From assembly GCF_001718835.1 (NCBI RefSeq), contig NZ_CP013443.1:2790001-2854000 (forward strand): a DNA stretch of 64,000 nt, in the 5' to 3' direction. The translations under genes and the position numbers were made by a program. Positions 9,466-18,213 of this stretch are shown piece after piece; the first letter of the stretch is position 1, and every line of letters starts with the position of its first letter. The DNA comes from Burkholderia cepacia. GTDB taxonomy: Bacteria > Pseudomonadota > Gammaproteobacteria > Burkholderiales > Burkholderiaceae. The notes under the pieces are model-generated. The model ran no database searches and was not told the DNA's origin. It worked only from the letters and a program-made list of their open reading frames with translations.

Positions 9466-10926
9466 ATGCTTTACCAACTGCACGAATTCCAGCGAGCCAT
9501 GCTGAGCCCGCTGACGGCCTGGGCCCAGGCCGCGTCCAAATCGTTCGCCAATCCGTCCAGCCCGTTCTCGCTGATGCCGGGCGCGCCGCGGATGGCCGCC
9601 GCGTACGAGCTGATGTACCGGCTCGGCAAGGACTACGAGAAGCCCGAATTCAACCTTCACCAGATCGTCAAGGACGGCCACAACATCCCGATCGTCGAGC
9701 AGACGATCATCGAGAAGCCGTTCTGCCGTCTGCTGCGCTTCAAGCGCTATTCGGACGACGCCGATGCCGTCACGCAGCTGAAGGACGAGCCCGTCGTGCT
9801 GGTCTGCGCGCCGCTGTCGGGCCACCACTCGACGCTGCTGCGCGACACCGTGCGCACGCTGCTGCAGGATCACAAGGTGTACATCACCGACTGGATCGAC
9901 GCGCGGATGGTGCCGGTCGAGGTCGGCCCGTTCCACCTGCACGACTACATCGCGTACATCCAGGAATTCATCCGTCACATCGGCGCGCGCAACCTGCACG
10001 TGATCTCGGTGTGCCAGCCGACGGTGCCGGTGCTCGCGGCGATCTCGCTGATGGCGAGCCGCGGCGAGGACACGCCGCTCACGATGACGATGATGGGCGG
10101 CCCGATCGACGCGCGCCGCAGCCCGACGTCGGTGAATTCGCTCGCCACGCAGCACTCGACCGCGTGGTTCGAGAACAACGTGATCCACACGGTGCCCGCG
10201 AACTATCCGGGCGAAGGCCGCCAGGTGTATCCGGGCTTCCTGCAGCACACGGGTTTCGTCGCGATGAACCCGGAGCGGCACGCGCAGTCGCACTGGGATT
10301 TCTACCAGAGCCTGCTGCGCGGCGACGAGGAAGACGCCGAAGCGCACCGCCAGTTCTATGACGAATACAACGCGGTACTCGACATGGCCGCCGAGTATTA
10401 CCTCGAGACGATCCGCGTCGTGTTCCAGGAATTCCGGCTGGCCGAGGGCACGTGGGATGTCGAAGGCGAGCGCGTGCGCCCGCAGGACATCAGGCGCACC
10501 GCGCTGATGACGATCGAAGGCGAACTCGACGACATCTCCGGCAGCGGCCAGACGCACGTCGCGCACGAGCTGTGCACGGGCATCCCGCAGGACCAGCGCC
10601 GCAGCCTGACCGCCGAGAAGTGCGGTCACTACGGGATTTTCTCGGGCCGCCGCTGGCGCACGATCATCTATCCGCAACTGCGCGACTTCATCCGCGAGCA
10701 TGCGCCGGAGCCGAAGCACGGCGCGACGAAGGATGTCCCGGATGCGCAACCGGCCGCGCCGCTCGCCGCCGTACCGGCCGCGAATGCGCCGGCCGGGTCC
10801 GCGAAGACCGCCGCCGCGAAACGCGCGCGCGCGAAGACGCCCGCTGCGGCCGCCCCGGCGAAGGCCCCCGCCGCGAAGCGCGTCGGCACGCGCGCAAAGC
10901 CCGCTCGCACCCGCAAGGCGGCCTGA
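9466..10926 (+). CDS. phaZ: Intracellular polyhydroxyalkanoate depolymerase with a histone-like Lys/Ala tail
   Basis: Mobilises stored PHB granules in the cytosol. The catalytic domain matches the Ralstonia PhaZa1 type, in which the nucleophile is Cys rather than Ser. Here VISVCQPTVP places the Cys at residue 183, GELDDISG gives Asp355 and KCGHYGIFSG gives His388, the same three positions known for that family. The start at 9466 has GGGAG 9 nt upstream; a longer reading frame from 9364 has no such site. The protein is 486 aa. The last 70 or so residues are low-complexity Ala/Lys/Arg/Pro with repeats such as KRARAKTPAAA and TRAKPARTRKAA, resembling the DNA-binding tails of PhaF-type phasins. 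It ends at a strong terminator shared with the convergent TetR gene. Confidence 0.92.
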   Translation: MLYQLHEFQRAMLSPLTAWAQAASKSFANPSSPFSLMPGAPRMAAAYELMYRLGKDYEKPEFNLHQIVKDGHNIPIVEQTIIEKPFCRLLRFKRYSDDADAVTQLKDEPVVLVCAPLSGHHSTLLRDTVRTLLQDHKVYITDWIDARMVPVEVGPFHLHDYIAYIQEFIRHIGARNLHVISVCQPTVPVLAAISLMASRGEDTPLTMTMMGGPIDARRSPTSVNSLATQHSTAWFENNVIHTVPANYPGEGRQVYPGFLQHTGFVAMNPERHAQSHWDFYQSLLRGDEEDAEAHRQFYDEYNAVLDMAAEYYLETIRVVFQEFRLAEGTWDVEGERVRPQDIRRTALMTIEGELDDISGSGQTHVAHELCTGIPQDQRRSLTAEKCGHYGIFSGRRWRTIIYPQLRDFIREHAPEPKHGATKDVPDAQPAAPLAAVPAANAPAGSAKTAAAKRARAKTPAAAAPAKAPAAKRVGTRAKPARTRKAA

Positions 10927-10943
10927 CGCCGGCGCGCCAGACG

Positions 10944-10979
10944 AAAAACGCCGCCGTGCCAGCGCACGGCGGCGTTTTT
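10944..10979. terminator. Bidirectional intrinsic terminator between phaZ and the tetR-type gene
   Basis: A perfect stem AAAAACGCCGCCGTGC / GCACGGCGGCGTTTTT with a 4-nt CAGC loop. There are T-runs on both strands, so it can stop transcription from both convergent genes. Confidence 0.9.
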
Positions 10980-11004
10980 GCATCCGGCGGCCGAAAGCCG
11001 TTCG

Positions 11005-11637
11005 TCAGCGACGCAGCAGATACGCGAGCAGCACCTCGGTGTTCATCCGGACCATCTCGGCGCGTTCTTCGGTGTCGGTGAAATCGCGGCCGAGCGTCGC
11101 GGCGAGCGTGAAGCGGTTCGACACGATGTAGTAGCCGAGCCCCGACAGCGTCACGTAGAAGCGCAGCGGATCGACGTCGGTGCGGAACAGCCCGGCCTTC
11201 TGGCCGCGCGTCAGCACGTTGCCGAGCTTCGCGACGATCGGCGACATCATCTCGCGGATCCGCGTCGACTTGTGCAGGTAGCGCGCTTCGTGCAGGTTCT
11301 CGTTGTTGATGAGCCTGAGCAGTTCCGGATGGTCGCGGTAGTAGTCCCAAACGAAATGCGCGAGCCGCGTGACGGCTTCCACCGGCGCGACGCCGTCGAG
11401 GTCGAGCACGCGCTCGGCCTCGGTCAGCGCGGAGAACGCGTGTTCGAGCACGGCCGTAAACAGCTGCTCCTTGCTGCCGAAGTAGTAATAGAGCATGCGC
11501 TCGTTGGTTTCGGCCCGGCGTGCGATCTGGTCAACGCGCGCGCCGAACAGCCCTCCACTCGCGAACTCTTCGGCTGCCGCCATCAGGATGCGGCGGCGCG
11601 TACCTTCAGGATCTCTTTTGATTTTTGGCTGATTCAT
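11005..11637 (-). CDS. TetR-family transcriptional regulator
   Basis: A 210-aa repressor-like protein. Residues 12-60 form the TetR helix-turn-helix (TRRRILMAAAEEFASGG, then VDQIARRAETNERMLYYYFG, the usual YYYFGSKEQLF recognition helix end). The C-terminal part is an all-helical ligand domain of the type annotated as TetR_C in RutR-like regulators. The start is the ATG at 11637-11635. It lies convergent to phaZ and divergent from rnfB. Target and ligand are unknown; the rnfB-nth operon is the nearest candidate because of the shared upstream DNA. Confidence 0.87.
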   Translation of the reverse strand: MNQPKIKRDPEGTRRRILMAAAEEFASGGLFGARVDQIARRAETNERMLYYYFGSKEQLFTAVLEHAFSALTEAERVLDLDGVAPVEAVTRLAHFVWDYYRDHPELLRLINNENLHEARYLHKSTRIREMMSPIVAKLGNVLTRGQKAGLFRTDVDPLRFYVTLSGLGYYIVSNRFTLAATLGRDFTDTEERAEMVRMNTEVLLAYLLRR

Positions 11638-11889
11638 GGTGGCGTTTTGCTATGTGAGCCGCTTGATCCGGACCGGCACCCCCACCGCCTCGGCGCCGGC
11701 CGCCCTGGAACGGGCTCGCCGCAAGCGGCGGCCCTCCTGCTGAGCCCCTGCAAAAAAGCGGTTCGATTATGCGCACAGACGGCGTCCAGCGCAATGCGGG
11801 AAATCGGCGATAATCGAGCTTTGGCAAACCTTTCCGGCCGCGCCCGAAGCGGCCGAGAGCCATTCGGCGCCGCTGCGCCCGTTGTCACC

Positions 11890-12786
11890 GTGACCGACTC
11901 GAAAACACTCGCGGATCGCATCGAAGATCTGCTTCCCCAGACGCAATGCACGAAGTGCGGCTATAACGGCTGCCGGCCGTACGCCGAGGCAATCGCCGCC
12001 GGCGACGCGAACTACAACCAGTGCCCGCCCGGCGGCGCCGAAGGCATTGCACGCCTCGCGGGCCTGCTCGGCAAGCCCGTGATTCCGCTGAACCCCGTGA
12101 ACGGCAGCGAGCATCCGCGCGCCGTCGCCTTCATCGACGAAAGCCTGTGCATCGGCTGCACGCTGTGCATGCAGGCATGCCCGGTCGACGCGATCGTCGG
12201 TGCGCCGAAGCAGATGCACACGATCGTCGAGTCGCTGTGCACGGGTTGCGACCTGTGCGTGCCGCCCTGCCCGGTCGACTGCATCGCGATGCTGCCGGTG
12301 ACCGGCGAACGCACCGGCTGGGACGCGTGGTCGCAGGAACAGGCCGATGCCGCACGCGAACGCCACGACCTGCGGCTCGCGCGCCAGCGCCGCGAGCGCG
12401 AAGCCGCCGAAGCGCGCGCGGCCGCCCGCCGCGCGGCCAGCGCCGCGAAGCCGGCCGCGGCCCCCTCGGGAACGCCATCCGCCGCACCGGCCACGGACGA
12501 CGCCGAAGCGAAGAAGCGCGCGATCATCGCCGCCGCGCTCGAGCGTGCGCGCAAGAAGAAGGAAGAACTGTCCGGGCAAGGTGCCGGACCGAAGAACACC
12601 GAGGGCGTGAGCGCGGCCGTCCAGGCGCAGATCGACGCGGCCGAGGCGCGCCGCAAGCGGCTCGCGGAACAGCAGGCCCGACGCGACGCCGATGCAGCGG
12701 CCGCGAGCGGCAACGACGACAAGAACGACGCAGGCAACGACGGCCCCGGCGGCCCGTCCGCACCGCCCGACCAGAACGCTCCATGA
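11890..12786 (+). CDS. rsxB: RnfB/RsxB-type ferredoxin subunit with a charged C-terminal coiled coil
   Basis: An electron-transfer protein related to the RnfB subunit of the Rnf/Rsx complex. From the GTG at 11890 it is 298 aa. It opens with the 4Fe-4S (DUF4445/Fer4_21-like) domain, Cys cluster CTKCGYNGC with a further Cys in NQCPPGG. Two classical ferredoxin clusters follow, CIGCTLCMQACP and CTGCDLCVPPCP. After about residue 155 comes a long Ala/Arg/Lys/Glu-rich coiled coil. The N-terminal membrane anchor of enterobacterial RnfB is missing from either possible start; an upstream in-frame ATG at 11794 adds 32 residues without a hydrophobic stretch. No other rnf genes are nearby. The stop overlaps the nth start (ATGA), so the two genes are translationally coupled. 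Confidence 0.87.
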   Translation: MTDSKTLADRIEDLLPQTQCTKCGYNGCRPYAEAIAAGDANYNQCPPGGAEGIARLAGLLGKPVIPLNPVNGSEHPRAVAFIDESLCIGCTLCMQACPVDAIVGAPKQMHTIVESLCTGCDLCVPPCPVDCIAMLPVTGERTGWDAWSQEQADAARERHDLRLARQRREREAAEARAAARRAASAAKPAAAPSGTPSAAPATDDAEAKKRAIIAAALERARKKKEELSGQGAGPKNTEGVSAAVQAQIDAAEARRKRLAEQQARRDADAAAASGNDDKNDAGNDGPGGPSAPPDQNAP

Positions 12787-13427
12787 ACGCCAGCAAACGA
12801 CGCGCGATCTACGAAACGCTGCAGAGCCTCAATCCGCACCCGACCACCGAACTCGAATACTCGACGCCGTTCGAGCTGCTGATCGCCGTGATGCTGTCCG
12901 CCCAGGCGACCGACGTATCGGTCAACAAGGCGATGCGGAAGATGTTTCCGGTCGCGAACACCCCGCGACAAATCGTCGCACTCGGCGAAGAAGGCGTGAC
13001 CGAGTACATCAAGACGATCGGCCTGTACCGGACCAAGGCGAAGAACGTGGTCGCGACGTGCCGGATCCTGCTCGACCGCTACGACGGCGAGGTGCCGGCC
13101 GATCGCGAGGCGCTGGAAGGCCTGCCGGGCGTCGGCCGCAAGACCGCGAACGTCGTGTTGAACACCGCGTTCGGCCAGCCGACGATCGCGGTGGACACGC
13201 ACATCTTCCGGGTCGCGAACCGCACGGGGCTCGCGCCGGGCAAGGACGTGCGCGCCGTCGAGACCGCGCTCGAGAAGTTCACGCCGAAGGAGTTCCTCCA
13301 GGATGCACATCACTGGCTGATCCTGCACGGGCGCTACGTGTGCAAGGCCCGCAAGCCCGAATGCTGGCATTGCGCGATCGAGCCGCTGTGCGAATTCAGG
13401 CCGAAGACGCCACCGCCCACTGAATGA
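12783..13427 (+). CDS. nth: Endonuclease III
   Basis: A base-excision repair DNA glycosylase/AP lyase for oxidised pyrimidines. It is 214 aa, normal for the family. It has the helix-hairpin-helix LPGVGRKTANVVL with the catalytic Lys, the downstream catalytic Asp in AVDTHIFRVANR, and a C-terminal 4Fe-4S cluster with C-X6-C-X2-C-X5-C spacing (CKARKPECWHCAIEPLC). The ATG overlaps the rsxB stop by 4 nt. The pairing recalls the E. coli rsx-nth operon, where the rsx genes precede nth. Confidence 0.96.
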   Translation: MNASKRRAIYETLQSLNPHPTTELEYSTPFELLIAVMLSAQATDVSVNKAMRKMFPVANTPRQIVALGEEGVTEYIKTIGLYRTKAKNVVATCRILLDRYDGEVPADREALEGLPGVGRKTANVVLNTAFGQPTIAVDTHIFRVANRTGLAPGKDVRAVETALEKFTPKEFLQDAHHWLILHGRYVCKARKPECWHCAIEPLCEFRPKTPPPTE

Positions 13428-13473
13428 CCCGCCGCGCGCAGCCGCGGCCCCGGGTCCACGCGACCCGCCCCGA

Positions 13474-14400
13474 TCAGGCGTTGGAGGTCGCGGTCGCATC
13501 GTCGGCCGCCGCGCCGCCCGCGCGCACCAGCGCCAGCACGGCAGCCAGGATCGCGACGCCGCCCGCCCACTGCAGCGGCGACAGCGCTTCGCCGAACAGC
13601 AGGGCCGCGAGCGCAACCGTCACGACCGGTTCGAGCGTCGACAGCATCGACGTGCGTGCGGCCCCGAGCCGTTCGAGCCCGGCAAAGAACGCGAGCATCG
13701 CCGCGACCGTCGACACGAGCGCGATCGCAAGCATCGACGCCCAGCCGCCGGCCGTCGCGGGCCAGCGCGGCGGCGCGCCGAACGCCGTGCCGCGCACGAC
13801 AGCGATCGCCACGAGCGTCGCGGTCGCCGACAGGCAGATGATCGCGGTGGTCGCGAGCGGATCGACGCCGCGCGTCGCCTTCGTGCCGCCGACGATGTAC
13901 AGCGAATAGATCACCGCGGCGGCCAGCGCGAGCGCGATCCCGAGCGGCTCGCCATGCCCGCCGCCGACCATCAGCGCCGAACCCGCGACGCACAGCACGA
14001 GCGCGACGGCCTTCGCGCGCGTGAGGCGCTCGCCGAGCCACCACGCGGCCAGCAGCGTGACGAAGGCCGGATACAGGTACAGCAGCAGCGCGACAAGGCT
14101 CGCCTGCGCGTGTTGCAGCGCGCTGAAGTAGCAGAACGACTGCCCGACGTAGCCGAGCGCGCCCATTGCGACGAGAGAGCCAAGCGCGCGCCCGCGCGGC
14201 CACGTGACGCGGCGATGCCGTGCGATCGCGGCGAGCACCGCGCCGCCGATCGCGAAGCGCACGATCAACAGCCCGAGCACGTCGACACCGGCCGCGTACG
14301 CGTAGCGGCCGAAGATCGCCATCGCGCCGAACGCGGCGGCGGACAGCGCGACGTAGAGCGTGCCCTGCAGGGCGGCGGAGGGTGGACGGGCGGAGGACAT
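13474..14400 (-). CDS. DMT superfamily EamA-type exporter
   Basis: A 308-aa polytopic inner-membrane protein with about ten hydrophobic helices arranged as two EamA repeats. The first begins GTLYVALSAAAFGAMAIFG and the second, at about residue 150, ALALAAAVIYSLYIVGG. The second repeat ends with the typical EPVVTVALAALLFGEALS motif. Such proteins export small metabolites or amino acids; the substrate is unknown. The gene is convergent with nth and has no obvious operon partner. Confidence 0.85.
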   Translation of the reverse strand: MSSARPPSAALQGTLYVALSAAAFGAMAIFGRYAYAAGVDVLGLLIVRFAIGGAVLAAIARHRRVTWPRGRALGSLVAMGALGYVGQSFCYFSALQHAQASLVALLLYLYPAFVTLLAAWWLGERLTRAKAVALVLCVAGSALMVGGGHGEPLGIALALAAAVIYSLYIVGGTKATRGVDPLATTAIICLSATATLVAIAVVRGTAFGAPPRWPATAGGWASMLAIALVSTVAAMLAFFAGLERLGAARTSMLSTLEPVVTVALAALLFGEALSPLQWAGGVAILAAVLALVRAGGAAADDATATSNA

Positions 14401-14598
14401 GACGGCGCGAACGTGGACGAAATACCGAAATCGTAGGAGTGTATCGGCGGCTCGGCGCGCCGCCCAGCCCGCGCTTACCCGCGCGCCCGGCCGCCCCGCT
14501 TCCCGTCGCGCCCGCCCCCGCCGCCAGCGCCGCCCGCCGTCCCGGCGTACAATGCGCGACGCGGCATCAAGCCGTCCGAATCACGACGCTTCCCCACC

Positions 14599-15033
14599 AT
14601 GTTCAATCCAAGCCGCGACGAAGTGCGTCGCTTTTTCACCGAGACCTGGCGCAAGCAGCGCGCCGGCGAGATCCTGACGCCGCTCGAAGCGATCGCAGCC
14701 GACTGGATCGTCGAGCATCCCGAATACCACGCCGAACTCGCCGATGCCGATGGCGCCGCCGCGCGCGAGTACACGCCCGAGGAAGGCCGCACGAACCCGT
14801 TCCTGCACCTGTCGATGCATCTCGCGATCAGCGAGCAGTTGTCGATCGACCAGCCGCCCGGCATCCGCGCCGCGCACGACAAGCTCGCGGCCAGGCTCGA
14901 CTCGACCCACGACGCGCAGCACGTGATCATGGAATGCCTCGGCGAGACGATCTGGGAAGCCCAGCGCACGAACACGCCGCCCGATACCGACGCGTACCTG
15001 CAGCGCATCCTGCGCCGCGCATCGCGCGACTGA
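14599..15033 (+). CDS. DUF1841 family protein
   Basis: A 144-aa soluble protein beginning MFNPSRDEVRRFFTETW, with the conserved NPFLHLSMHLAISEQL block and a His/Glu-rich end (HDAQHVIMECLGETIWEAQR). This matches the uncharacterised DUF1841 family of beta- and gammaproteobacteria. The repeated His and Glu positions suggest possible metal binding, but that is inference. It ends just before a terminator shared with the convergent cytochrome c genes. Confidence 0.85.
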   Translation: MFNPSRDEVRRFFTETWRKQRAGEILTPLEAIAADWIVEHPEYHAELADADGAAAREYTPEEGRTNPFLHLSMHLAISEQLSIDQPPGIRAAHDKLAARLDSTHDAQHVIMECLGETIWEAQRTNTPPDTDAYLQRILRRASRD

Positions 15034-15061
15034 GCGCCGCCGCGGCGCCCTGCGGGCGCGG

Positions 15062-15092
15062 ACAAAAAAATACCCCGCCGGGGCGGGGTATC
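15062..15092. terminator. Bidirectional terminator between DUF1841 and cytochrome c genes
   Basis: A stem ATACCCCGCC / GGCGGGGTAT with a 2-nt loop, preceded by a run of A residues. The A-run gives a T-run on the minus strand for the cytochrome transcript. Confidence 0.8.
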
Positions 15093-15124
15093 CTCGCTGC
15101 GCGGGCCCGCCGGGCCCGTCGCGC

Positions 15125-15484
15125 TTACTTCTTGAACACGAGATCGGTTTCTTTCAGCGACTCGATGTAGGCCGCGATGTCCTTCATGTCGCTGACCGAC
15201 AGGCTCTGCACCTGTGCCTGCATGATCGCGTTGTTGCGACCGAGCAGCGGGTTCGTCAGGCCCATCTGGTACTGGCGCATCGCCCACACGAGGTAGTCGG
15301 CATGCTGGCCGGCGAGGCGCGGATATTCGGCGTTGATCGGCTTGTTCATCTGCGCGCCGTGGCAGGCGGCGCAGTTGTGCGATTCGACCAGTTCCTTGCC
15401 CTTCGTGATGTCCGCCGCGTGCGCGGTACCGATCGCGAGGCCGGCCGCCAGTGCAACCGCCGCCGTCTTGAATGCGTTGTTCAT
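15125..15484 (-). CDS. Periplasmic class I c-type cytochrome (c553-like)
   Basis: A 119-aa exported electron carrier. A signal peptide (MNNAFKTAAVALAAGLAIGTAHA) is followed by a single haem site CAACH near residue 38. The Met ligand is likely in the MGLTNPLLGRNNAIM segment, and the protein ends with a short helix. It lies 39 bp downstream of a second small cytochrome gene in the same direction, so the two are probably co-transcribed and may work as a pair with an oxidase or dehydrogenase encoded elsewhere. Confidence 0.88.
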   Translation of the reverse strand: MNNAFKTAAVALAAGLAIGTAHAADITKGKELVESHNCAACHGAQMNKPINAEYPRLAGQHADYLVWAMRQYQMGLTNPLLGRNNAIMQAQVQSLSVSDMKDIAAYIESLKETDLVFKK

Positions 15485-15523
15485 GAATGCTCCTGTCCCG
15501 CCGGAGAGATCGGCGGCGCGCGC

Positions 15524-15883
15524 TTACTTGTAGGGGTTGTCCTTCGAGTCGGCCTTCTGGGCGGCGTAGTACGCCGACAGATCCGCGATGTCCTGGTCCG
15601 TCAGCGAACCGGCGATCGCATTCATCGACGGGAAGTGACGATCCTTCTTGCGGTAGGCCTTCAGCGCGTTCTCGAGGTATTGCTGGTTCTGGCCGCCGAG
15701 GACAGGCACCCGGTAGACCTCCGGGTACGCCGCGCGGTAGTCCTGGATGCCGTGGCAACCGATGCACATGGCGACCTTGCTCGCCCCGTCCTTCGGGTTG
15801 CCGACCACACCGGCCGCCTGCGCGCTGCCCGCGAGCGCCACGAGCGCTGCGACAACGACGTGTTTGCCGACGAATTTGTTCAT
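15524..15883 (-). CDS. Periplasmic class I c-type cytochrome (c4/c553-like)
   Basis: A 119-aa protein with a signal peptide (MNKFVGKHVVVAALVALAGSAQA), a haem-binding motif CIGCH near residue 40 and a plausible Met ligand in the KDRHFPSMNAIAG segment, followed by a C-terminal helix (LSAYYAAQK). It is the first gene of a two-cytochrome operon; the two proteins are diverged paralogues of identical length. Confidence 0.88.
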   Translation of the reverse strand: MNKFVGKHVVVAALVALAGSAQAAGVVGNPKDGASKVAMCIGCHGIQDYRAAYPEVYRVPVLGGQNQQYLENALKAYRKKDRHFPSMNAIAGSLTDQDIADLSAYYAAQKADSKDNPYK

Positions 15884-16129
15884 AGCTCTTGTAACCTAGC
15901 TTGAGGGGAAACTGGCGCCGAAGCGGCAACGGCCCGCGCCGTTTTGCTTGTCGGTCGCCACGCAGGCCAAAAAAAAACGGCCAGATTGTACCGCGTCGGC
16001 AGGGAACGCGTCCATAAGGCGCCCCGGTTCGCCCCGCCACAGCCCCGCAACGATACGCGGGCGCGGCCCAACCGGACAGCCCTTCTGACTTATACTGGGT
16101 TTTTTTCCCCGATTGAGAAGAGCGCCGCC

Positions 16130-16909
16130 ATGCGTTTCGAAGGGTCCTCGCACTACGTCGCCACCGACGATCTGAAGCTCGCGGTCAATGCCGCGCTGAC
16201 GCTGCAACGCCCGCTGCTGATCAAGGGCGAGCCCGGCACCGGCAAGACCATGCTCGCCGAGGAAGTGGCCGCCGCGCTCGACATGCCGCTGCTGCAGTGG
16301 CACATCAAGTCGACCACCAAGGCGCAGCAGGGCCTGTACGAATACGACGCCGTGTCGCGGCTGCGCGATTCGCAGCTCGGCGACGAGCGCGTGAAGGACA
16401 TCTCGAACTACATCGTCAAGGGCGTGCTGTGGCAGGCGTTCGATGCCGGGCACCCGAGCGTGCTGCTGATCGACGAGATCGACAAGGCCGACATCGAATT
16501 CCCGAACGACCTGCTGCGCGAGCTCGACCGGATGGAATTCCACGTGTACGAGACGCGCGAAACGGTCCGTGCGAAGCACCGCCCGCTCGTGATCATCACG
16601 TCGAACAACGAGAAGGAACTGCCCGACGCGTTCCTGCGCCGCTGCTTCTTCCACTACATCCAGTTCCCCGACCCGTCGACGATGCAGAAGATCGTCGCGG
16701 TGCACTTCCCCGACATCCGCGAGGAGCTGCTGCGCGCGGCGCTCGAGAGTTTCTTCGAACTGCGCGGCGTGTCGGGCCTGAAGAAGAAGCCGTCGACGTC
16801 CGAGCTGCTCGACTGGCTGAAGCTGCTGCTCGCCGAGAACATCCCGGCCGACGCGCTGCGCGGCGTGGACGCAAGCAGATCGTGCCGCCGCTCGCAGGCG
16901 CGCTGCTGA
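16130..16909 (+). CDS. MoxR-family AAA+ ATPase (C-terminus displaced by an apparent 1-nt frameshift)
   Basis: A chaperone-like ATPase that normally works with a von Willebrand A protein. From the ATG at 16130 it has Walker A GEPGTGKT, Walker B SVLLIDEIDKAD, sensor 1 IITSNNEKELP and an arginine-finger region DAFLRRCFFHY. The frame ends at 16909 with an unrelated tail (VDASRSCRRSQARC). The expected ending (RKQIVPPLAGALLKNEQDL to MNRHNR) is present in another frame up to 16971. One missing C after GTGGAC near 16872 explains the change. All catalytic motifs lie before it, so a slightly altered protein could still be made, or this is a sequencing error. The vWA gene follows 27 bp after the true end. 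Confidence 0.85.
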   Translation: MRFEGSSHYVATDDLKLAVNAALTLQRPLLIKGEPGTGKTMLAEEVAAALDMPLLQWHIKSTTKAQQGLYEYDAVSRLRDSQLGDERVKDISNYIVKGVLWQAFDAGHPSVLLIDEIDKADIEFPNDLLRELDRMEFHVYETRETVRAKHRPLVIITSNNEKELPDAFLRRCFFHYIQFPDPSTMQKIVAVHFPDIREELLRAALESFFELRGVSGLKKKPSTSELLDWLKLLLAENIPADALRGVDASRSCRRSQARC

Positions 16910-16971
16910 AAAACGAGCAGGACCTGAGCCTGCTCGAACGGCTCGTCTACATGAACCGGCACAACCGGTAA
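16872..16971 (+). other. Out-of-frame true C-terminus of the MoxR ATPase gene
   Basis: Reading CGCAAGCAGATCGTG in the shifted frame gives RKQIVPPLAGALLKNEQDL, then LLERLVYMNRHNR and a stop at 16969-16971, the usual end of this MoxR group. It is the 3' part of the preceding gene after a 1-nt deletion, not a separate gene. Confidence 0.8.
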
Positions 16972-16998
16972 TGCCCCCTCACCCGCGAAGGCCCGGCC

Positions 16999-18174
16999 AT
17001 GCTGCTCAATTTCTTCTACGCGCTGCGCGCAGCCAAGCTGCCCGTCTCGGTGAAGGAATACCTGACGCTGCTCGAATCGCTGAAGGCCGGGCTGATCTCG
17101 CCGTCGATCGACGCGTTCTACTTCCTCGCACGGATGACGCTCGTCAAGGACGAGCAGTTCTTCGACAAGTTCGACCAGGCGTTCGGCGCGTATTTCCACG
17201 GCGTGTCCGCGCTGCCGTCCGAAGCATTCGACATTCCGCTCGACTGGCTCGAAAAGCGCCTCGAGCGCGAGCTGTCGCCGGAGGAGAAGGCGCAGATCGA
17301 GGCGATGGGCGGGCTCGACAAGCTGATGGAGCGCCTGAAGGCACTGCTCGACGAGCAGAAGGAGCGCCACGAAGGCGGCAACAAGTGGATCGGCACCGGC
17401 GGCACGTCGCCGTTCGGGCACGGCGGCTACAACCCGGAAGGCGTGCGCATCGGCGGCCCGTCGAACGGCAACCGCACCGCGGTGAAGGTGTGGGAGGCGC
17501 GCGCGTACCGCGACTACGACGATTCCGTCGAGATCGGCACGCGCAACATCAAGGTCGCGCTGCGGCGGCTGCGCCGCTTCGCGCGCGAAGGCGCCGCCGA
17601 GGAGCTCGACCTGCCCGGCACGATCCGCAGCACCGCCGCGAACGCGGGCTGGCTCGACCTGCGGATGGTGCCCGAGCGCCACAACAACGTGAAGGTGCTG
17701 ATGCTGCTCGACGTCGGCGGCTCGATGGACGATCACATCAAGCGTACCGAAGAGCTGTTCTCGGCCGCGAAGGCCGAATTCAAGCACCTGGAGTTCTTCT
17801 ACTTCCACAACTGCGTGTACGACCACCTGTGGAAGAACAACCGCCGCCGCCACTCGGAGCGCACCGCGACGTGGGACGTGCTGCACAAGTTCACGCCCGA
17901 CTACAAGCTGATCTTCGTCGGCGACGCGACGATGAGCCCGTACGAAGTGCTGCAGCCCGGCGGTTCGGTCGAATACAACAACCCGGAAGCCGGCGCCGTG
18001 TGGCTGCGCCGCCTCGCCGACCAGTTCCCCCATCATGCATGGCTGAACCCGGAGCCCGAGCGGCTATGGGAATACCGGCAGTCGGTCGCGGTGATTCGCG
18101 ACCTGCTCGGCCATCGCATGTATCCGCTCACGCTCGCGGGCCTCGAAACCGCGATGCGCGCACTCAGCAAGTAA
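16999..18174 (+). CDS. von Willebrand factor A domain protein (CoxE-like), partner of MoxR
   Basis: A 391-aa cytosolic protein. The N-terminal half is helical (LLNFFYALRAAKLPVSVKEYL, then an Arg/Glu-rich segment). The C-terminal half is a vWA domain whose metal-site loop reads LLDVGGSMDDH, i.e. DxGxS instead of the usual DxSxS, followed by FFYFHNCVYDHLW and KLIFVGDATMSPYEV. CoxE-like partners of MoxR ATPases help mature or insert cofactors in large enzymes; the client here is unknown. It follows the MoxR gene closely and is followed after 39 bp by benE. Confidence 0.85.
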   Translation: MLLNFFYALRAAKLPVSVKEYLTLLESLKAGLISPSIDAFYFLARMTLVKDEQFFDKFDQAFGAYFHGVSALPSEAFDIPLDWLEKRLERELSPEEKAQIEAMGGLDKLMERLKALLDEQKERHEGGNKWIGTGGTSPFGHGGYNPEGVRIGGPSNGNRTAVKVWEARAYRDYDDSVEIGTRNIKVALRRLRRFAREGAAEELDLPGTIRSTAANAGWLDLRMVPERHNNVKVLMLLDVGGSMDDHIKRTEELFSAAKAEFKHLEFFYFHNCVYDHLWKNNRRRHSERTATWDVLHKFTPDYKLIFVGDATMSPYEVLQPGGSVEYNNPEAGAVWLRRLADQFPHHAWLNPEPERLWEYRQSVAVIRDLLGHRMYPLTLAGLETAMRALSK

Positions 18175-18213
18175 CGGCGGCCGCCCGCGCGGCCCGCTTC
18201 TCCGGAGTCACCC

